Below the pieces are notes generated by a model. It worked only from the letters and a program-made list of their open reading frames with translations. It was not told where the DNA came from and made no database searches. Below are positions 41,850 through 49,504 of a DNA stretch of 64,000 nt, piece after piece. Each line of letters starts with the position of its first letter. The first letter of the stretch is position 1. Source of the DNA: JAJAZB01 sp964244295 (GTDB taxonomy: Bacteria > Bacteroidota > Bacteroidia > Cytophagales > Spirosomataceae); NCBI GenBank assembly GCA_964244295.1, contig CAXTIG010000017.1, positions 51,080 through 115,079 on the forward strand, read 5' to 3'. The translations under genes and the position numbers were made by a program.

Positions 41850-44315
41850 TCACCAATCACAACTATACTCCCCAAAACTCCCAATCGGCGCGCCGTCGGG
41901 TTCTTTGCTGGGGGGCGTGGGATTCATGTCGGTCGGGGATTGCTCGAATTGCTTGATCTGAGCGATGCCGAAGGTAAAATGCGCCCGTTGGGCCGGGTCT
42001 TTCTCCGTTTTCAGCGCCGACTCCAACCACTCTTTCAATTCGCCCAGTTTCAGTGAGGCTACGCCGCGCACACTGGCGGCGGCGGCTTTGTTCGCGCCGA
42101 CCTGCATCAACTTTTCGAGCGCTACGTGGCCCACCACTCGCTGAATTTCGCCCGCGTAGCCCGCCTGCGGGGCGGCTTTCCAGGTCGAAGCGACGGTTTT
42201 TTCCAGCACTTCGGCGAAGTCGGGCAGGCTGGCATCGAGGGCGTGGTTGCCAATGAGCCGGGCGGCGCGTTCGGGGTGGAGCAGGAAGCGGAGCGTCAGG
42301 TTGGCGGCGGCTTCGGGTGGGGCGAGCGGGTCGAAGGTCAGGCCAGTGCGGTCGGCGAAGACTTCCCGGAAATTCTCGTCGTAGCCGTAGGGCCGGGGCG
42401 GAATCAGCTTGATGATTTTATCGGGCAAGGCCAGCACCTCCGGTTTCAGCGTAGCCAGCAGCGCGTCGAGGGCGCGGCGTTGTTCGTCGCCCTTCACGTA
42501 CTCCACCGCCTTTTGCCCGTCGCCCCGTGCGGCGTAGGTGTACGACACGCCGCCCACCACCTTGCCCGCCGCCTCGACCTGGTAGCGGTGGAAGAGGTAC
42601 ATCGGTACCAGCACCTCCTCCAGCGTCGCCAGCGGTGTGCCGACGGGGATTTTTTTCTCGGAGAAATTCTGGAGCGCGATTTTACGCACCTCCATCACCC
42701 GGTTCAGTTCGTCCACCGCGTTTTTGCCGTTGTCCCAGAGGTGCGTAATCGGGTGGGCTGAGCCTTCGGGGCGGGCATCCTGGTCGGTGAGGAAGAGCAT
42801 TCCTTTCGCCAGGTAATCGGTCAGAATTTTGTTCAAACCCGCCTTTTCCTCCGCTTTATTTTTAAACTGCCGGTAGGCGTAGTTGATGGCGACTTTGTCC
42901 CAACTGCCGATGCCCACGGCGTAGGCTTCGGCCAAGTCAAGCTTGTTTTGGCCCATCACCCGCACGACCGGATGCGGGTAATCCATCACCGAGGCGCGGT
43001 CGTTGGCGTTGGAGGCGTAGTTGTGCGGCAGGCCCAGCGTGTGGCCTACTTCGTGGGCGGCGAGTTGGCGAAGGCGGGCGAGGGCCATTTTCTGCGCTTC
43101 CGGATTTTCAAATGAATCCCCGCTGTATTCGCCCACCAACCCGCTGGCAATCAGAAAATCCTGCCGCACCCGCAGCGAGCCGAGCGTGACTTTGCCCTTG
43201 ATGATTTCGCCGGTGCGCGGGTCGGTGATGCCCCCGCCGTACGACCAGCCCCGCGTGGAGCGGTGAACCCACTGCACGAGGTGGTATCGGGCATCCATCG
43301 GGTCGGCGGTGTCGGGCAGGACGCGCACCTGAAAGGCATTTTTAAAACCCGCCGCCTCAAACGCCTGGTTCCACCACGCGGTGCCTTCCATCAGGGCCGA
43401 GCGAATTGGTTCCGGCGCGCCAGGGTCCAAATAATAGATGATGGGTTTCACCGCTTCGGAAACCGTCGCGTTCGGGTCTTTTTTTACCAGGCGGTGCCGC
43501 CGGATGAAGCGCTGCGTAATGGGCTGGCTGAAGGGCGTGGCGTAGTCGAAGTAGTCGATGGAGTTGATGCCCGCGCGGGGGTCGAAGGCCCGCGCCTCGA
43601 AGCCGGGTTCGGGGAGTTTGACGAACGAAAAATGCTCGCGGATGGTCACCGCGCCGGGCGTGGGGGCTACTTCGCGGAGGAAAGCCCCGGGCTGGTCGCC
43701 GGTGAGGGTGAGGGTCACTTCGACCTCGGTGTTTTCCGGGAAATTCTTGGTCAAAGGTAGGTAAAATGCGCTGCGGCTGGCATCGAGTTTGAACGTCCCT
43801 TGCTTGGTGCGGGCAATCCACTGGGCGGCGTCGTAGGCGTCGCGGAGGAAAAACCCGGTCGCATCCACCAGCACGACGTTGCCTTCCTCGGCCACCACGT
43901 CGAAACCCCAATGCACCGACTGCGCGAAGGATTGCTCCACGGCCTGCCGTTCCATTGGGTTGGTGGAGGTGGCGCGGTAGCCGTAGTTGGGTTCGACGAG
44001 CAGGATTTTCGGCCCGCTGCGCTGGAATTTCACGACTTTACCCGGCCCGATGCGGCCCCGGTCGAGGCCGATGTCGTTGCTGCCCACGCCCGCCGAGAGC
44101 GAAACGTAGAACAGAATTTCGGTGTCCAGTTTGTCGATTTCCAGAAAGACCTTGCCTTTTTTGGAATCCCAGTAAAAGGGCAGGTAACCGGGCTTTCGCT
44201 CCATGCCGGTGGTAAAGGTAGCCAGGTCGGGATCGGCCTTTGGGCTGGGAGACTGGGCCAGCGCCCCGTAGGAAAAGAATCCGGCCAGGAGCAGGAGTTG
44301 ACAGCGTAGGTTCAT
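41850..44315 (-). CDS. Zinc metalloprotease, metzincin-like (DUF4953/DUF5117 type)
   Basis: An 821-residue exported protein with signal peptide (LLLLAGFFSYGALAQ). The N-terminal half is the conserved Bacteroidota domain with GYLPFYWDSKKGKVFLEID and REHFSFVKLPEPGFEARAFDPR. The catalytic domain has LAAHEVGHTLGLPHN near residue 418, an HExxHxxGxxH zinc site, followed by NDRASVMDYPHP, the Met-turn of metzincins. The C-terminal region is helical. It is probably periplasmic or on the cell surface. I chose the ATG at 44315 before the signal peptide. The precise substrate is unknown. Confidence 0.88.
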   Translation of the reverse strand: MNLRCQLLLLAGFFSYGALAQSPSPKADPDLATFTTGMERKPGYLPFYWDSKKGKVFLEIDKLDTEILFYVSLSAGVGSNDIGLDRGRIGPGKVVKFQRSGPKILLVEPNYGYRATSTNPMERQAVEQSFAQSVHWGFDVVAEEGNVVLVDATGFFLRDAYDAAQWIARTKQGTFKLDASRSAFYLPLTKNFPENTEVEVTLTLTGDQPGAFLREVAPTPGAVTIREHFSFVKLPEPGFEARAFDPRAGINSIDYFDYATPFSQPITQRFIRRHRLVKKDPNATVSEAVKPIIYYLDPGAPEPIRSALMEGTAWWNQAFEAAGFKNAFQVRVLPDTADPMDARYHLVQWVHRSTRGWSYGGGITDPRTGEIIKGKVTLGSLRVRQDFLIASGLVGEYSGDSFENPEAQKMALARLRQLAAHEVGHTLGLPHNYASNANDRASVMDYPHPVVRVMGQNKLDLAEAYAVGIGSWDKVAINYAYRQFKNKAEEKAGLNKILTDYLAKGMLFLTDQDARPEGSAHPITHLWDNGKNAVDELNRVMEVRKIALQNFSEKKIPVGTPLATLEEVLVPMYLFHRYQVEAAGKVVGGVSYTYAARGDGQKAVEYVKGDEQRRALDALLATLKPEVLALPDKIIKLIPPRPYGYDENFREVFADRTGLTFDPLAPPEAAANLTLRFLLHPERAARLIGNHALDASLPDFAEVLEKTVASTWKAAPQAGYAGEIQRVVGHVALEKLMQVGANKAAAASVRGVASLKLGELKEWLESALKTEKDPAQRAHFTFGIAQIKQFEQSPTDMNPTPPSKEPDGAPIGSFGEYSCDW

Positions 44316-44452
44316 GAAAAAAGGGGAAGGTGTATTGCGGCCTTTAAAGATAGCCGATAGTTCGATTCCTCCCGTCATTTTGCGTTTACGGAGGCGTTTT
44401 GAACCGAGCAACCCGCTGACCGGCGCTACGCCCGCTGTCCGGGTTGCGTTTG

Positions 44453-44460
44453 TATCTTTG
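44453..44460 (+). promoter_or_regulatory. -7 box TATCTTTG almost touching the flippase ATG
   Basis: Exact TAnnTTTG that ends 5 nt before the ATG at 44466; transcription would begin at or near the start codon. An imperfect dyad, GCAACCCGCTGACCGG / CCGCTGTCCGGGTTGC, precedes it at 44408-44447. Confidence 0.55.
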
Positions 44461-44465
44461 CGCCC

Positions 44466-45983
44466 ATGAGTGTCCTCAAAAAACTCGCCGGGGAAACGGC
44501 CCTGTACGGCCTGAGCAGCATCGTGGGGCGGTCGGTCAATTTTCTGCTGGTACCGCTGTACACCAGCGTGTTCCGGCCCAGTGAGCAGGGGGTCATCATC
44601 GAATTGTTCAGTTGGGTGGCGTTGTTCAACGTGCTTTATACGTTCGGGATGGAAACGTCTTACTTCCGTTTCGCCACCCGACAGCCTGAGCGTAAAACTG
44701 AGTTTTTCAACCTCACCACGAGTAGCGTATTGACCATCAGCCTGCTCGTTTCGGGCCTGCTGATTTTTTTTGCCAACCCCATTATGGTCTGGCGTGAATA
44801 CCCAGGGCAGGAGCAGTTGCTAGTTTGGATGGCCGTCATCATGGCGATGGATGCCGTGGCGGCGATTCCCTTCGCCCGGCTGCGGCTGGAAAAAAAGGCG
44901 AAGCGTTTCGTCGTCATCCGTCTGACCAACATCGGCCTGAACGTGGGGCTGAATTTGTTTTTTCTCGTGTTTTGCCGAGACGTGTACTTGGGAAAGTACC
45001 TGTCGGCGCTGCAACCGCTCGTCGATTCGATTTACAACCCCCGCCTGGGCGTGGGCTACATCGTGCTGGCCAACCTCCTCGCCAATGCCTTCACCCTGCT
45101 CCAACTGCTGCCCCAACTCCGCGACTTCCGCTTCCGCCTCGACTGGGCCGCCCTGCGCCCGCTGCTGCTCTACGCCTATCCGATTCTGATCATGGGTTTT
45201 GCGGGAATTGCCAACCAGAACGTAGACCGGCTCATGCTCCGCGAACTGCTGCCGGATGGATTTTATCCGGGAAGAACTTCCGCCGATGCCCTCGGCATTT
45301 ACGGCAACGTGTACAAATTGTCGATTCTGATGAACCTCGCCATCCAGTCGTTCCGCTTCGCGGCGGACCCGTTTTTTTTCTCGAAAGCGGAGGATAAAAA
45401 CGCCCCCGTCGTGTTTGCGCTCGTGATGAAGTGGTTCGTTATCGCCTGCGTGTTGCTCTGGCTGGGCGTGAGTCTCAACCTCGACCTCCTCGGCGTGCTC
45501 ACCATGCGGCGACCCATCTACCGCGAGGGCCTCGGCGTGGTGCCGTACCTGCTGCTGGGAAATCTGTTTTTGGGCGTGTACTACAACCTGGCTGTGTGGT
45601 TCAAACTGTCGGACAAAACCGGGTACGGTACGCTCATCACGCTCGTGGGGGCCTCGCTCACGGTGGTGGGAAATCTGCTGCTCATTCCCCGGTTGGGCTA
45701 CACCGGTTGCGCCCTCACCTTCGTGGTGTCGTGTTTCGTGATGATGGTAGTTTGCTACCGGCTCGGCGACCGCTTTTTCCCCATTCCCTACGACCTGCGC
45801 TCGGCGCTGGGCTACGTCGGCTCGGCGGGGCTGCTGATTGGGCTTTCTTCGTTCATCCACATTTCCAACCTTTGGGTAGCCGTGCCCTTTCACCTCACGC
45901 TCTGCCTGCTCTACCTGGCCTGCGTGGTGGTGGTGGAGCGGGATACGATCCTGCCGAAGCGCCTTCGTGGGTTGAGGGTTTGA
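44466..45983 (+). CDS. Oligosaccharide flippase-like membrane protein
   Basis: A 505-residue protein with about 14 hydrophobic spans. The N-terminus LAGETALYGLSSIVGRSVNFLLVPLYTSVF is typical of the polysaccharide-biosynthesis MOP flippases (Wzx/RfbX), and the C-terminal half includes LLGNLFLGVYYNLAVWFKLSDKTGYGTLI, as in the widespread Bacteroidota form. It is distinct from the flippase at 5832-7325 and has no glycosyltransferase neighbour; it may serve a cell-envelope lipid-linked sugar common to the group. The ATG at 44466 is adjacent to the -7 box. Confidence 0.82.
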   Translation: MSVLKKLAGETALYGLSSIVGRSVNFLLVPLYTSVFRPSEQGVIIELFSWVALFNVLYTFGMETSYFRFATRQPERKTEFFNLTTSSVLTISLLVSGLLIFFANPIMVWREYPGQEQLLVWMAVIMAMDAVAAIPFARLRLEKKAKRFVVIRLTNIGLNVGLNLFFLVFCRDVYLGKYLSALQPLVDSIYNPRLGVGYIVLANLLANAFTLLQLLPQLRDFRFRLDWAALRPLLLYAYPILIMGFAGIANQNVDRLMLRELLPDGFYPGRTSADALGIYGNVYKLSILMNLAIQSFRFAADPFFFSKAEDKNAPVVFALVMKWFVIACVLLWLGVSLNLDLLGVLTMRRPIYREGLGVVPYLLLGNLFLGVYYNLAVWFKLSDKTGYGTLITLVGASLTVVGNLLLIPRLGYTGCALTFVVSCFVMMVVCYRLGDRFFPIPYDLRSALGYVGSAGLLIGLSSFIHISNLWVAVPFHLTLCLLYLACVVVVERDTILPKRLRGLRV

Positions 45984-46086
45984 GGAGGTTTGACGGTTTG
46001 ATGGTTTGAAGGTAATTTTCAGCTTTCCAGCGGGTTGAAAATTTCAACCGGTTGCTCTCAACCCATCCAACCTTGTCAAACCCTCA
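45971..46086. repeat. Phased-repeat palindrome (GGTTTGA/TCAAACC arms)
   Basis: The left half (GTTGAGGGTTTGAGGAGG.. to 46012) repeats GGTTTGA; the right half (CAACCTTGTCAAACCCTCAA, 46067-46086) complements it. An inner perfect hairpin, CGGTTGAAAATTTCAACCG-like, is at 46033-46049. The repeat overlaps the last codons of the flippase gene and the first codons of the GNAT gene. Confidence 0.8.
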
Positions 46087-46594
46087 ATTTCCTTCCTTCC
46101 TGCTGCGTCCCTTTCGCGAAGGCGACCAACTGGCGCTGCTCAAGCACGCCAACAATTCGCGCATTGCCGCCAACGTCCGCGATACCTTTCCGCACCCCTA
46201 CACGCTGGCCGACGCCAACTGGTTCGTGCGCACGGGCAGCCAGGGGGCCAATCAGTTGAGTTTTGCCATTGAAATCGGGGGCGAAGCGGTGGGGGCCATC
46301 GGGTGCGTACACCAGACCGACATCCACCGGGCCAGCGCCGAAATCGGGTACTGGCTGGGTGAAACCTACTGGGGCCGGGGCATCATGACCGAAGCCGCCC
46401 GCCGGGTGGTGCCGCTGGCTTTCGCGCACTGGCCGGAGGTGCAGCGGATTTTCGCAGGCATCCTCTCCCACAACCCGGCATCGATGCGGGTGTTGGAAAA
46501 AGCCGGGTTCAGTCCCGAAGCCGTGCTACGGCGGGCCGTGATGAAAAATGGAGTCGTGGAAGACGAACACCTGTACGCGGTGTGGAGGGAATAA
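46052..46594 (+). CDS. GNAT family N-acetyltransferase (RimJ/RimL-like)
   Basis: About 180 residues with the GNAT fold: FLLRPFREGDQLALLKHANN at the start, AVGAIGCVHQTDIHRASAEIGYWLGETYWGRGIMTEAARRVV for the acetyl-CoA binding region (motif A, WGRGIMTEA) and AGILSHNPASMRVLEKAGF. The RimJ/RimL type acetylates N-terminal residues of ribosomal proteins or small amines. No ATG precedes the conserved part; TTG at 46052 or 46073 must be used, both inside the palindrome. The start is therefore uncertain. Confidence 0.85.
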   Translation: MLSTHPTLSNPQFPSFLLRPFREGDQLALLKHANNSRIAANVRDTFPHPYTLADANWFVRTGSQGANQLSFAIEIGGEAVGAIGCVHQTDIHRASAEIGYWLGETYWGRGIMTEAARRVVPLAFAHWPEVQRIFAGILSHNPASMRVLEKAGFSPEAVLRRAVMKNGVVEDEHLYAVWRE

Positions 46595-46608
46595 ATTAAA
46601 AACTCCGC

Positions 46609-46702
46609 CCTGTCATCCCGACGCAGGAGGGATCTTTCGCCTCCAACAACAATCGACTCGGCTATCAACCGGGAAAGATCCCTCCTGCGTCGGGATGACA
46701 GG
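46609..46702. repeat. TGTCA-type palindrome, 29-bp arms
   Basis: Arms 46609-46637 and 46674-46702 are exact complements beginning CCTGTCATCCCGACGCAGGA; loop 36 bp. It lies between the convergent GNAT and coaE genes and may end both messages. Confidence 0.9.
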
Positions 46703-46708
46703 ATCCTT

Positions 46709-47335
46709 TCAGACCATCAAACCCAACTCCTCATGCAGCGCCAGCACCGCGTTGAGCAGGGGCGTTTGCTCGTTGTTTTCCAGGATAAAATCGGCGAAGG
46801 CAAGGCGCTCTTCGTCCGAAAGCTGGCTGGCGACGATGGCCCGCACGTCGGCTTCCGTGCGGTGCGGGTCGCGGGCGAGCACCCGGCGTAGGCGCAGGTC
46901 GAGCGGGGCGTGAACGACGATGATTTTTTGGAAAGGATTCCCGTCGCCCGCTGCCCGCATCAGCGCGGCTTCGTAGATCAGGTAGGGGGCTTTCCCGGCT
47001 TGGTGCTGTACCCACTCGGCCCCGTCGAGGCGGACGCGGGGGTGAATCAGCCCGTTTAGCTTTTGAAGAAGGTCGGGGTTTTGAAAAACCCGGCCCGCCA
47101 CGTAGGGCCGGTTGTACTCGCCCACCGGGGTGTAGGCTTCTTCACCCAGCAACGCAACGATGTTTTTTCGGAGAACCGGATCGTGGGTGGTCAGCCACCG
47201 AGCGCGGGCGTCGGCTTCGTACACCGGCACGCCGAGCGTGCGGAAAATCCGGCACACCAAGCTTTTGCCGGAGCCAATGCCGCCGGTGATGCCAATAAAT
47301 TGAGAATTGAGAATTGAGAATTGAGAATTGCTCAT
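46709..47335 (-). CDS. coaE: Dephospho-CoA kinase
   Basis: A 208-residue enzyme for the last step of coenzyme A synthesis. P-loop FIGITGGIGSGKSLVCRIF, then GVPVYEADARARWL, HPRVRLDGAEW and a C-terminal LSDEERLAFADFILENN segment. The preferred ATG at 47335 gives an unusual N-terminus, SNSQFSILNSQF, that is encoded by the 7-bp tandem TGAGAAT repeat at 47301-47330; normal CoaE proteins start only a few residues before the GITGGIGSGKS block. The gene ends the nusB-coaE group. Confidence 0.95.
   Translation of the reverse strand: MSNSQFSILNSQFIGITGGIGSGKSLVCRIFRTLGVPVYEADARARWLTTHDPVLRKNIVALLGEEAYTPVGEYNRPYVAGRVFQNPDLLQKLNGLIHPRVRLDGAEWVQHQAGKAPYLIYEAALMRAAGDGNPFQKIIVVHAPLDLRLRRVLARDPHRTEADVRAIVASQLSDEERLAFADFILENNEQTPLLNAVLALHEELGLMV
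47301..47330. repeat. Tandem 7-bp repeat TGAGAAT, four copies
   Basis: Four perfect copies of TGAGAAT plus two bases. On the coding (minus) strand the repeat is read as codons for the first residues of CoaE. Confidence 0.9.
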
Positions 47336-47353
47336 TGGGCCGGGCTTCTTTCC

Positions 47354-47476
47354 TGTCATCCCGAACGCAGTGAGGGATCTCGTTGGACTGCCGAGTAATT
47401 AGCTGTTAACTACCCATAAGCTATCAACCGACTGTTCGGAGGTCTAACGAGATCCCTCACTGCGTTCGGGATGACA
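47354..47476. repeat. TGTCA-type palindrome, 31-bp arms
   Basis: Exact arms 47354-47384 and 47446-47476 beginning TGTCATCCCGAACGCAG; the 61-bp loop has a second stem around AGCTGTTAAC and ATAAGCTATC. Lies between the YbbR and coaE genes. Confidence 0.9.
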
Positions 47477-47486
47477 ACTTTTCTCT

Positions 47487-48155
47487 TCACCGCAGCGGAC
47501 TAAGCAATTCGGCTACTTCAAAACTCACGCTCACCTGGTCGGTACTGGTTTGCAGCATCGGGTGGCGGCGGTAGGGCAGGGGCAGGGTAGCGTCGTAGTC
47601 CGATAGTACCCGCTTGGCCGGAATTTGCAGCGTAATCGTGTCGGGTACCATGCGCAGCACCGATTCCGGCCCCACGAAACGCACCCGGTTGGGCACCACG
47701 TTGATAATGCTCGCTACCACGAAGGGCTTTACCACCCCGATGCGGAGGCTATCCACTCGCACCACCACGTCTTTCACCCGACGGCGCTCGAAGGCCACGT
47801 CGAGCGTATCAGCCACCACGTAATTGACTTTCACGCCCTTGAGTTGCTCGTTGAGGCGGTCGGTAAGGGTGCCCGTATTGATGAATCTGGTCGTAAGTGG
47901 CGCGCCGATGGGGTAAATGACCGGGCGGTTGGTGAAAGAAAGGCCCGTCCAGAGTAGTTGCCAGCCGGTACCCGACAGACTAGCCTGCAACTGCCGGGGC
48001 AGGGGTGAAGTGGGCAGGTAGAGCGAATCGTTGTAAGCCACTCGCAGCGGATACGCCAGCCGGGTGGAGTATCCGTCTTTGTTGAGGGCGTTCATCACCC
48101 AAAACACCACCGCCGCTAAGATGCTGAGTACGGCAATTTTCGGGTCGCGTTTCAT
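47487..48155 (-). CDS. YbbR/CdaR-like membrane-anchored protein
   Basis: A 222-residue protein with one N-terminal membrane span (IAVLSILAAVVFWVMNAL) and two YbbR-type beta domains outside the membrane (RLAYPLRVAYNDSLYLPTSPL...LQASLSGTGWQLL and VKPFVVASIINVVPNRVRFVGPESVLRMVPDTI). In Firmicutes the homologue CdaR regulates the diadenylate cyclase CdaA; in Bacteroidota a YbbR gene between yajC and coaE is usual. No cyclase gene is adjacent here. Function inferred only by family. Confidence 0.82.
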   Translation of the reverse strand: MKRDPKIAVLSILAAVVFWVMNALNKDGYSTRLAYPLRVAYNDSLYLPTSPLPRQLQASLSGTGWQLLWTGLSFTNRPVIYPIGAPLTTRFINTGTLTDRLNEQLKGVKVNYVVADTLDVAFERRRVKDVVVRVDSLRIGVVKPFVVASIINVVPNRVRFVGPESVLRMVPDTITLQIPAKRVLSDYDATLPLPYRRHPMLQTSTDQVSVSFEVAELLSPLR

Positions 48156-48168
48156 ACAAGTGGTGAAT

Positions 48169-48213
48169 GGTGAAGGGTGAGTTGTGAATCAAATTCACAA
48201 CTCACCCTTCACC
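48169..48213. repeat. Palindrome (GGTGAAGGGTGAGTTGTGAAT arms)
   Basis: Exact 21-bp arms (48169-48189, 48193-48213) around a 3-base loop, just upstream of the YbbR-like gene and downstream of yajC. The arms repeat the GGTGAA unit. Confidence 0.9.
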
Positions 48214-48223
48214 AATTCAGAAT

Positions 48224-48538
48224 TTACGCCGTTGCCTGCAAGCGCTGGCTGCTGTCGCGGGAGATGGAGGTTTTCTCGAAGGTCAGCTTGGTGCCCCGGT
48301 CTACTTCCAGCACGACGGTGGTGGCGGTGGTTTCCACGATTTTGCCGTGCAAGCCGCCGATGGTGACCACCGTGTCGCCTTTCTTGAGGTTTTCGATAAA
48401 CACCTTCTGGTCTTTCTGCTTTTTCTGCTGGGGGCGAATCATGAAGAAATACATGACCACAAAAATGCCGCCCATCAAAATGAACTGGAAGTACCCACCG
48501 GAACCACCGGCAGCTTGTAGGAAAAGGGTGAGGAGCAT
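48224..48538 (-). CDS. yajC: Preprotein translocase subunit YajC
   Basis: A 104-residue protein with one span (YFQFILMGGIFVVMYFFMI) followed by RPQQKKQKDQKVFIENLKKGDTVVTIGGLHGKIVE, the family signature. It accompanies SecDF in the Sec translocase. Ends in a Ser/Gln tail. It lies between the DUF1573 and YbbR genes, as expected in this phylum. Confidence 0.95.
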   Translation of the reverse strand: MLLTLFLQAAGGSGGYFQFILMGGIFVVMYFFMIRPQQKKQKDQKVFIENLKKGDTVVTIGGLHGKIVETTATTVVLEVDRGTKLTFEKTSISRDSSQRLQATA

Positions 48539-48552
48539 GGGTTTTGGTTTGT

Positions 48553-48613
48553 GGTTTGTGGTTTACGGTTTGTGGTTTCGGAAAGAACAACCACAAACCG
48601 TAAACCACAAACC
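48553..48613. repeat. Phased-repeat palindrome (GGTTTGTGGTTTACGGTTTG arms)
   Basis: Exact 25-bp arms (48553-48577, 48589-48613) with an 11-bp loop; both arms are GGTTTGT/GGTTTAC repeats. Fills the gap between the DUF1573 gene and yajC. Confidence 0.9.
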
Positions 48614-48617
48614 AGGT

Positions 48618-49061
48618 TTATTTGCTTTCGGCTTTCGCCTCGGCTTTGGGTAGTACCTCGACTTTAAACGAAACCGTGTTCATGTCGGGCTTGGTGTTGG
48701 CGTACACCGTCACGGTCTTGGTGTTCATACCCGCCTTGTTTTTGCTGTTGAACACCACGTCGATGGCCCCTTCCCCGCCCGGCGCAACGGCGTCTTTGGG
48801 GTAGGAGGGCACCGTGCAGCCGCAGGAGGCCACCGCCGAACTGATGAGGAGCGGGGCAGTGCCGGTGTTGGTGAATTTAAACTGGTGCCGCAGCGAATCG
48901 CCCTCCGTCATTTTGCCTAAATCGGCATCTCGCTCTGTGAAGGTCATCACGGGTACCTCGCCGGGCTTGGCGGTCTGATTTTGCTCGGCGGATTGCTTGT
49001 TTTCACAAGCGGCCAGGCCGAGGCTGGCGACGAAAAAGAGTCCTAAAACGAGTCGATTCAT
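48618..49061 (-). CDS. DUF1573 lipoprotein
   Basis: A 147-residue lipoprotein: VASLGLAAC lipobox (Cys19) and ENKQSAEQNQ after it, then one DUF1573 immunoglobulin-like domain (DSLRHQFKFTNTGTAPLLISSAVASCGCTVPSYPKDAVAPGGEGAIDVVF) with the conserved CGC. Common in Bacteroidota; role unknown. The ATG at 49061 starts the signal; the frame is open 13 codons further upstream. Confidence 0.9.
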   Translation of the reverse strand: MNRLVLGLFFVASLGLAACENKQSAEQNQTAKPGEVPVMTFTERDADLGKMTEGDSLRHQFKFTNTGTAPLLISSAVASCGCTVPSYPKDAVAPGGEGAIDVVFNSKNKAGMNTKTVTVYANTKPDMNTVSFKVEVLPKAEAKAESK

Positions 49062-49125
49062 AGCGATAAAAAACCCGAAAGGCGCTCGAAAATGAGCCAA
49101 CTTTTCACTTTTAATTCTTCACTTT

Positions 49126-49422
49126 TCACTTGCTCTTAATCTGTCCCATCAGTGCCTCCACGTCCGAGAGGAGTCGTTCAGCTTTTTCACGGGCTTCATC
49201 CACCACTTTCTTGCCTTCGGTTTTGGCCAGGCTTTCGGGTAAATCGGCCTGTTTTACCAAATCGGCGATGAGGCCCTGGAGTTGATCGCGGTACTTGCCC
49301 AATCGGTAGCTCAGGCGGTCGCGGGTGTTAATGCCCTTGTCGGGGGCGTAGAGAATGCCCAGCGCAGCGCCGGTGGCGACGCCCGTCAGGAAGGCGAGGA
49401 GGTTGCGGCTTGAGGTTGACAT
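49126..49422 (-). CDS. YtxH-like protein
   Basis: A 98-residue protein with one glycine-rich hydrophobic segment (LLAFLTGVATGAALGILYAPDKG) followed by a long amphipathic helix (RDRLSYRLGKYRDQLQGLIADLVKQ and AREKAERLLSDVEALMG). YtxH family, linked to general stress in Bacillus; position after nusB is typical for the phylum. Confidence 0.88.
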   Translation of the reverse strand: MSTSSRNLLAFLTGVATGAALGILYAPDKGINTRDRLSYRLGKYRDQLQGLIADLVKQADLPESLAKTEGKKVVDEAREKAERLLSDVEALMGQIKSK

Positions 49423-49423
49423 G

Positions 49424-49495
49424 GTTTTCAGTTTAGAGTTTTCAGTTTAGAGTTTTCGGTTGTTTTTTCTGAACTGAAAACTCTAAACTGAAAAC
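49424..49495. repeat. Phased-repeat palindrome (GTTTTCAGTTTAGAG arms)
   Basis: Exact 24-bp arms (49424-49447, 49472-49495), two bases beyond the YtxH ATG and just after nusB. Same wording as 31697-31778. Confidence 0.9.
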
Positions 49496-49504
49496 GGCCG
49501 TCGG

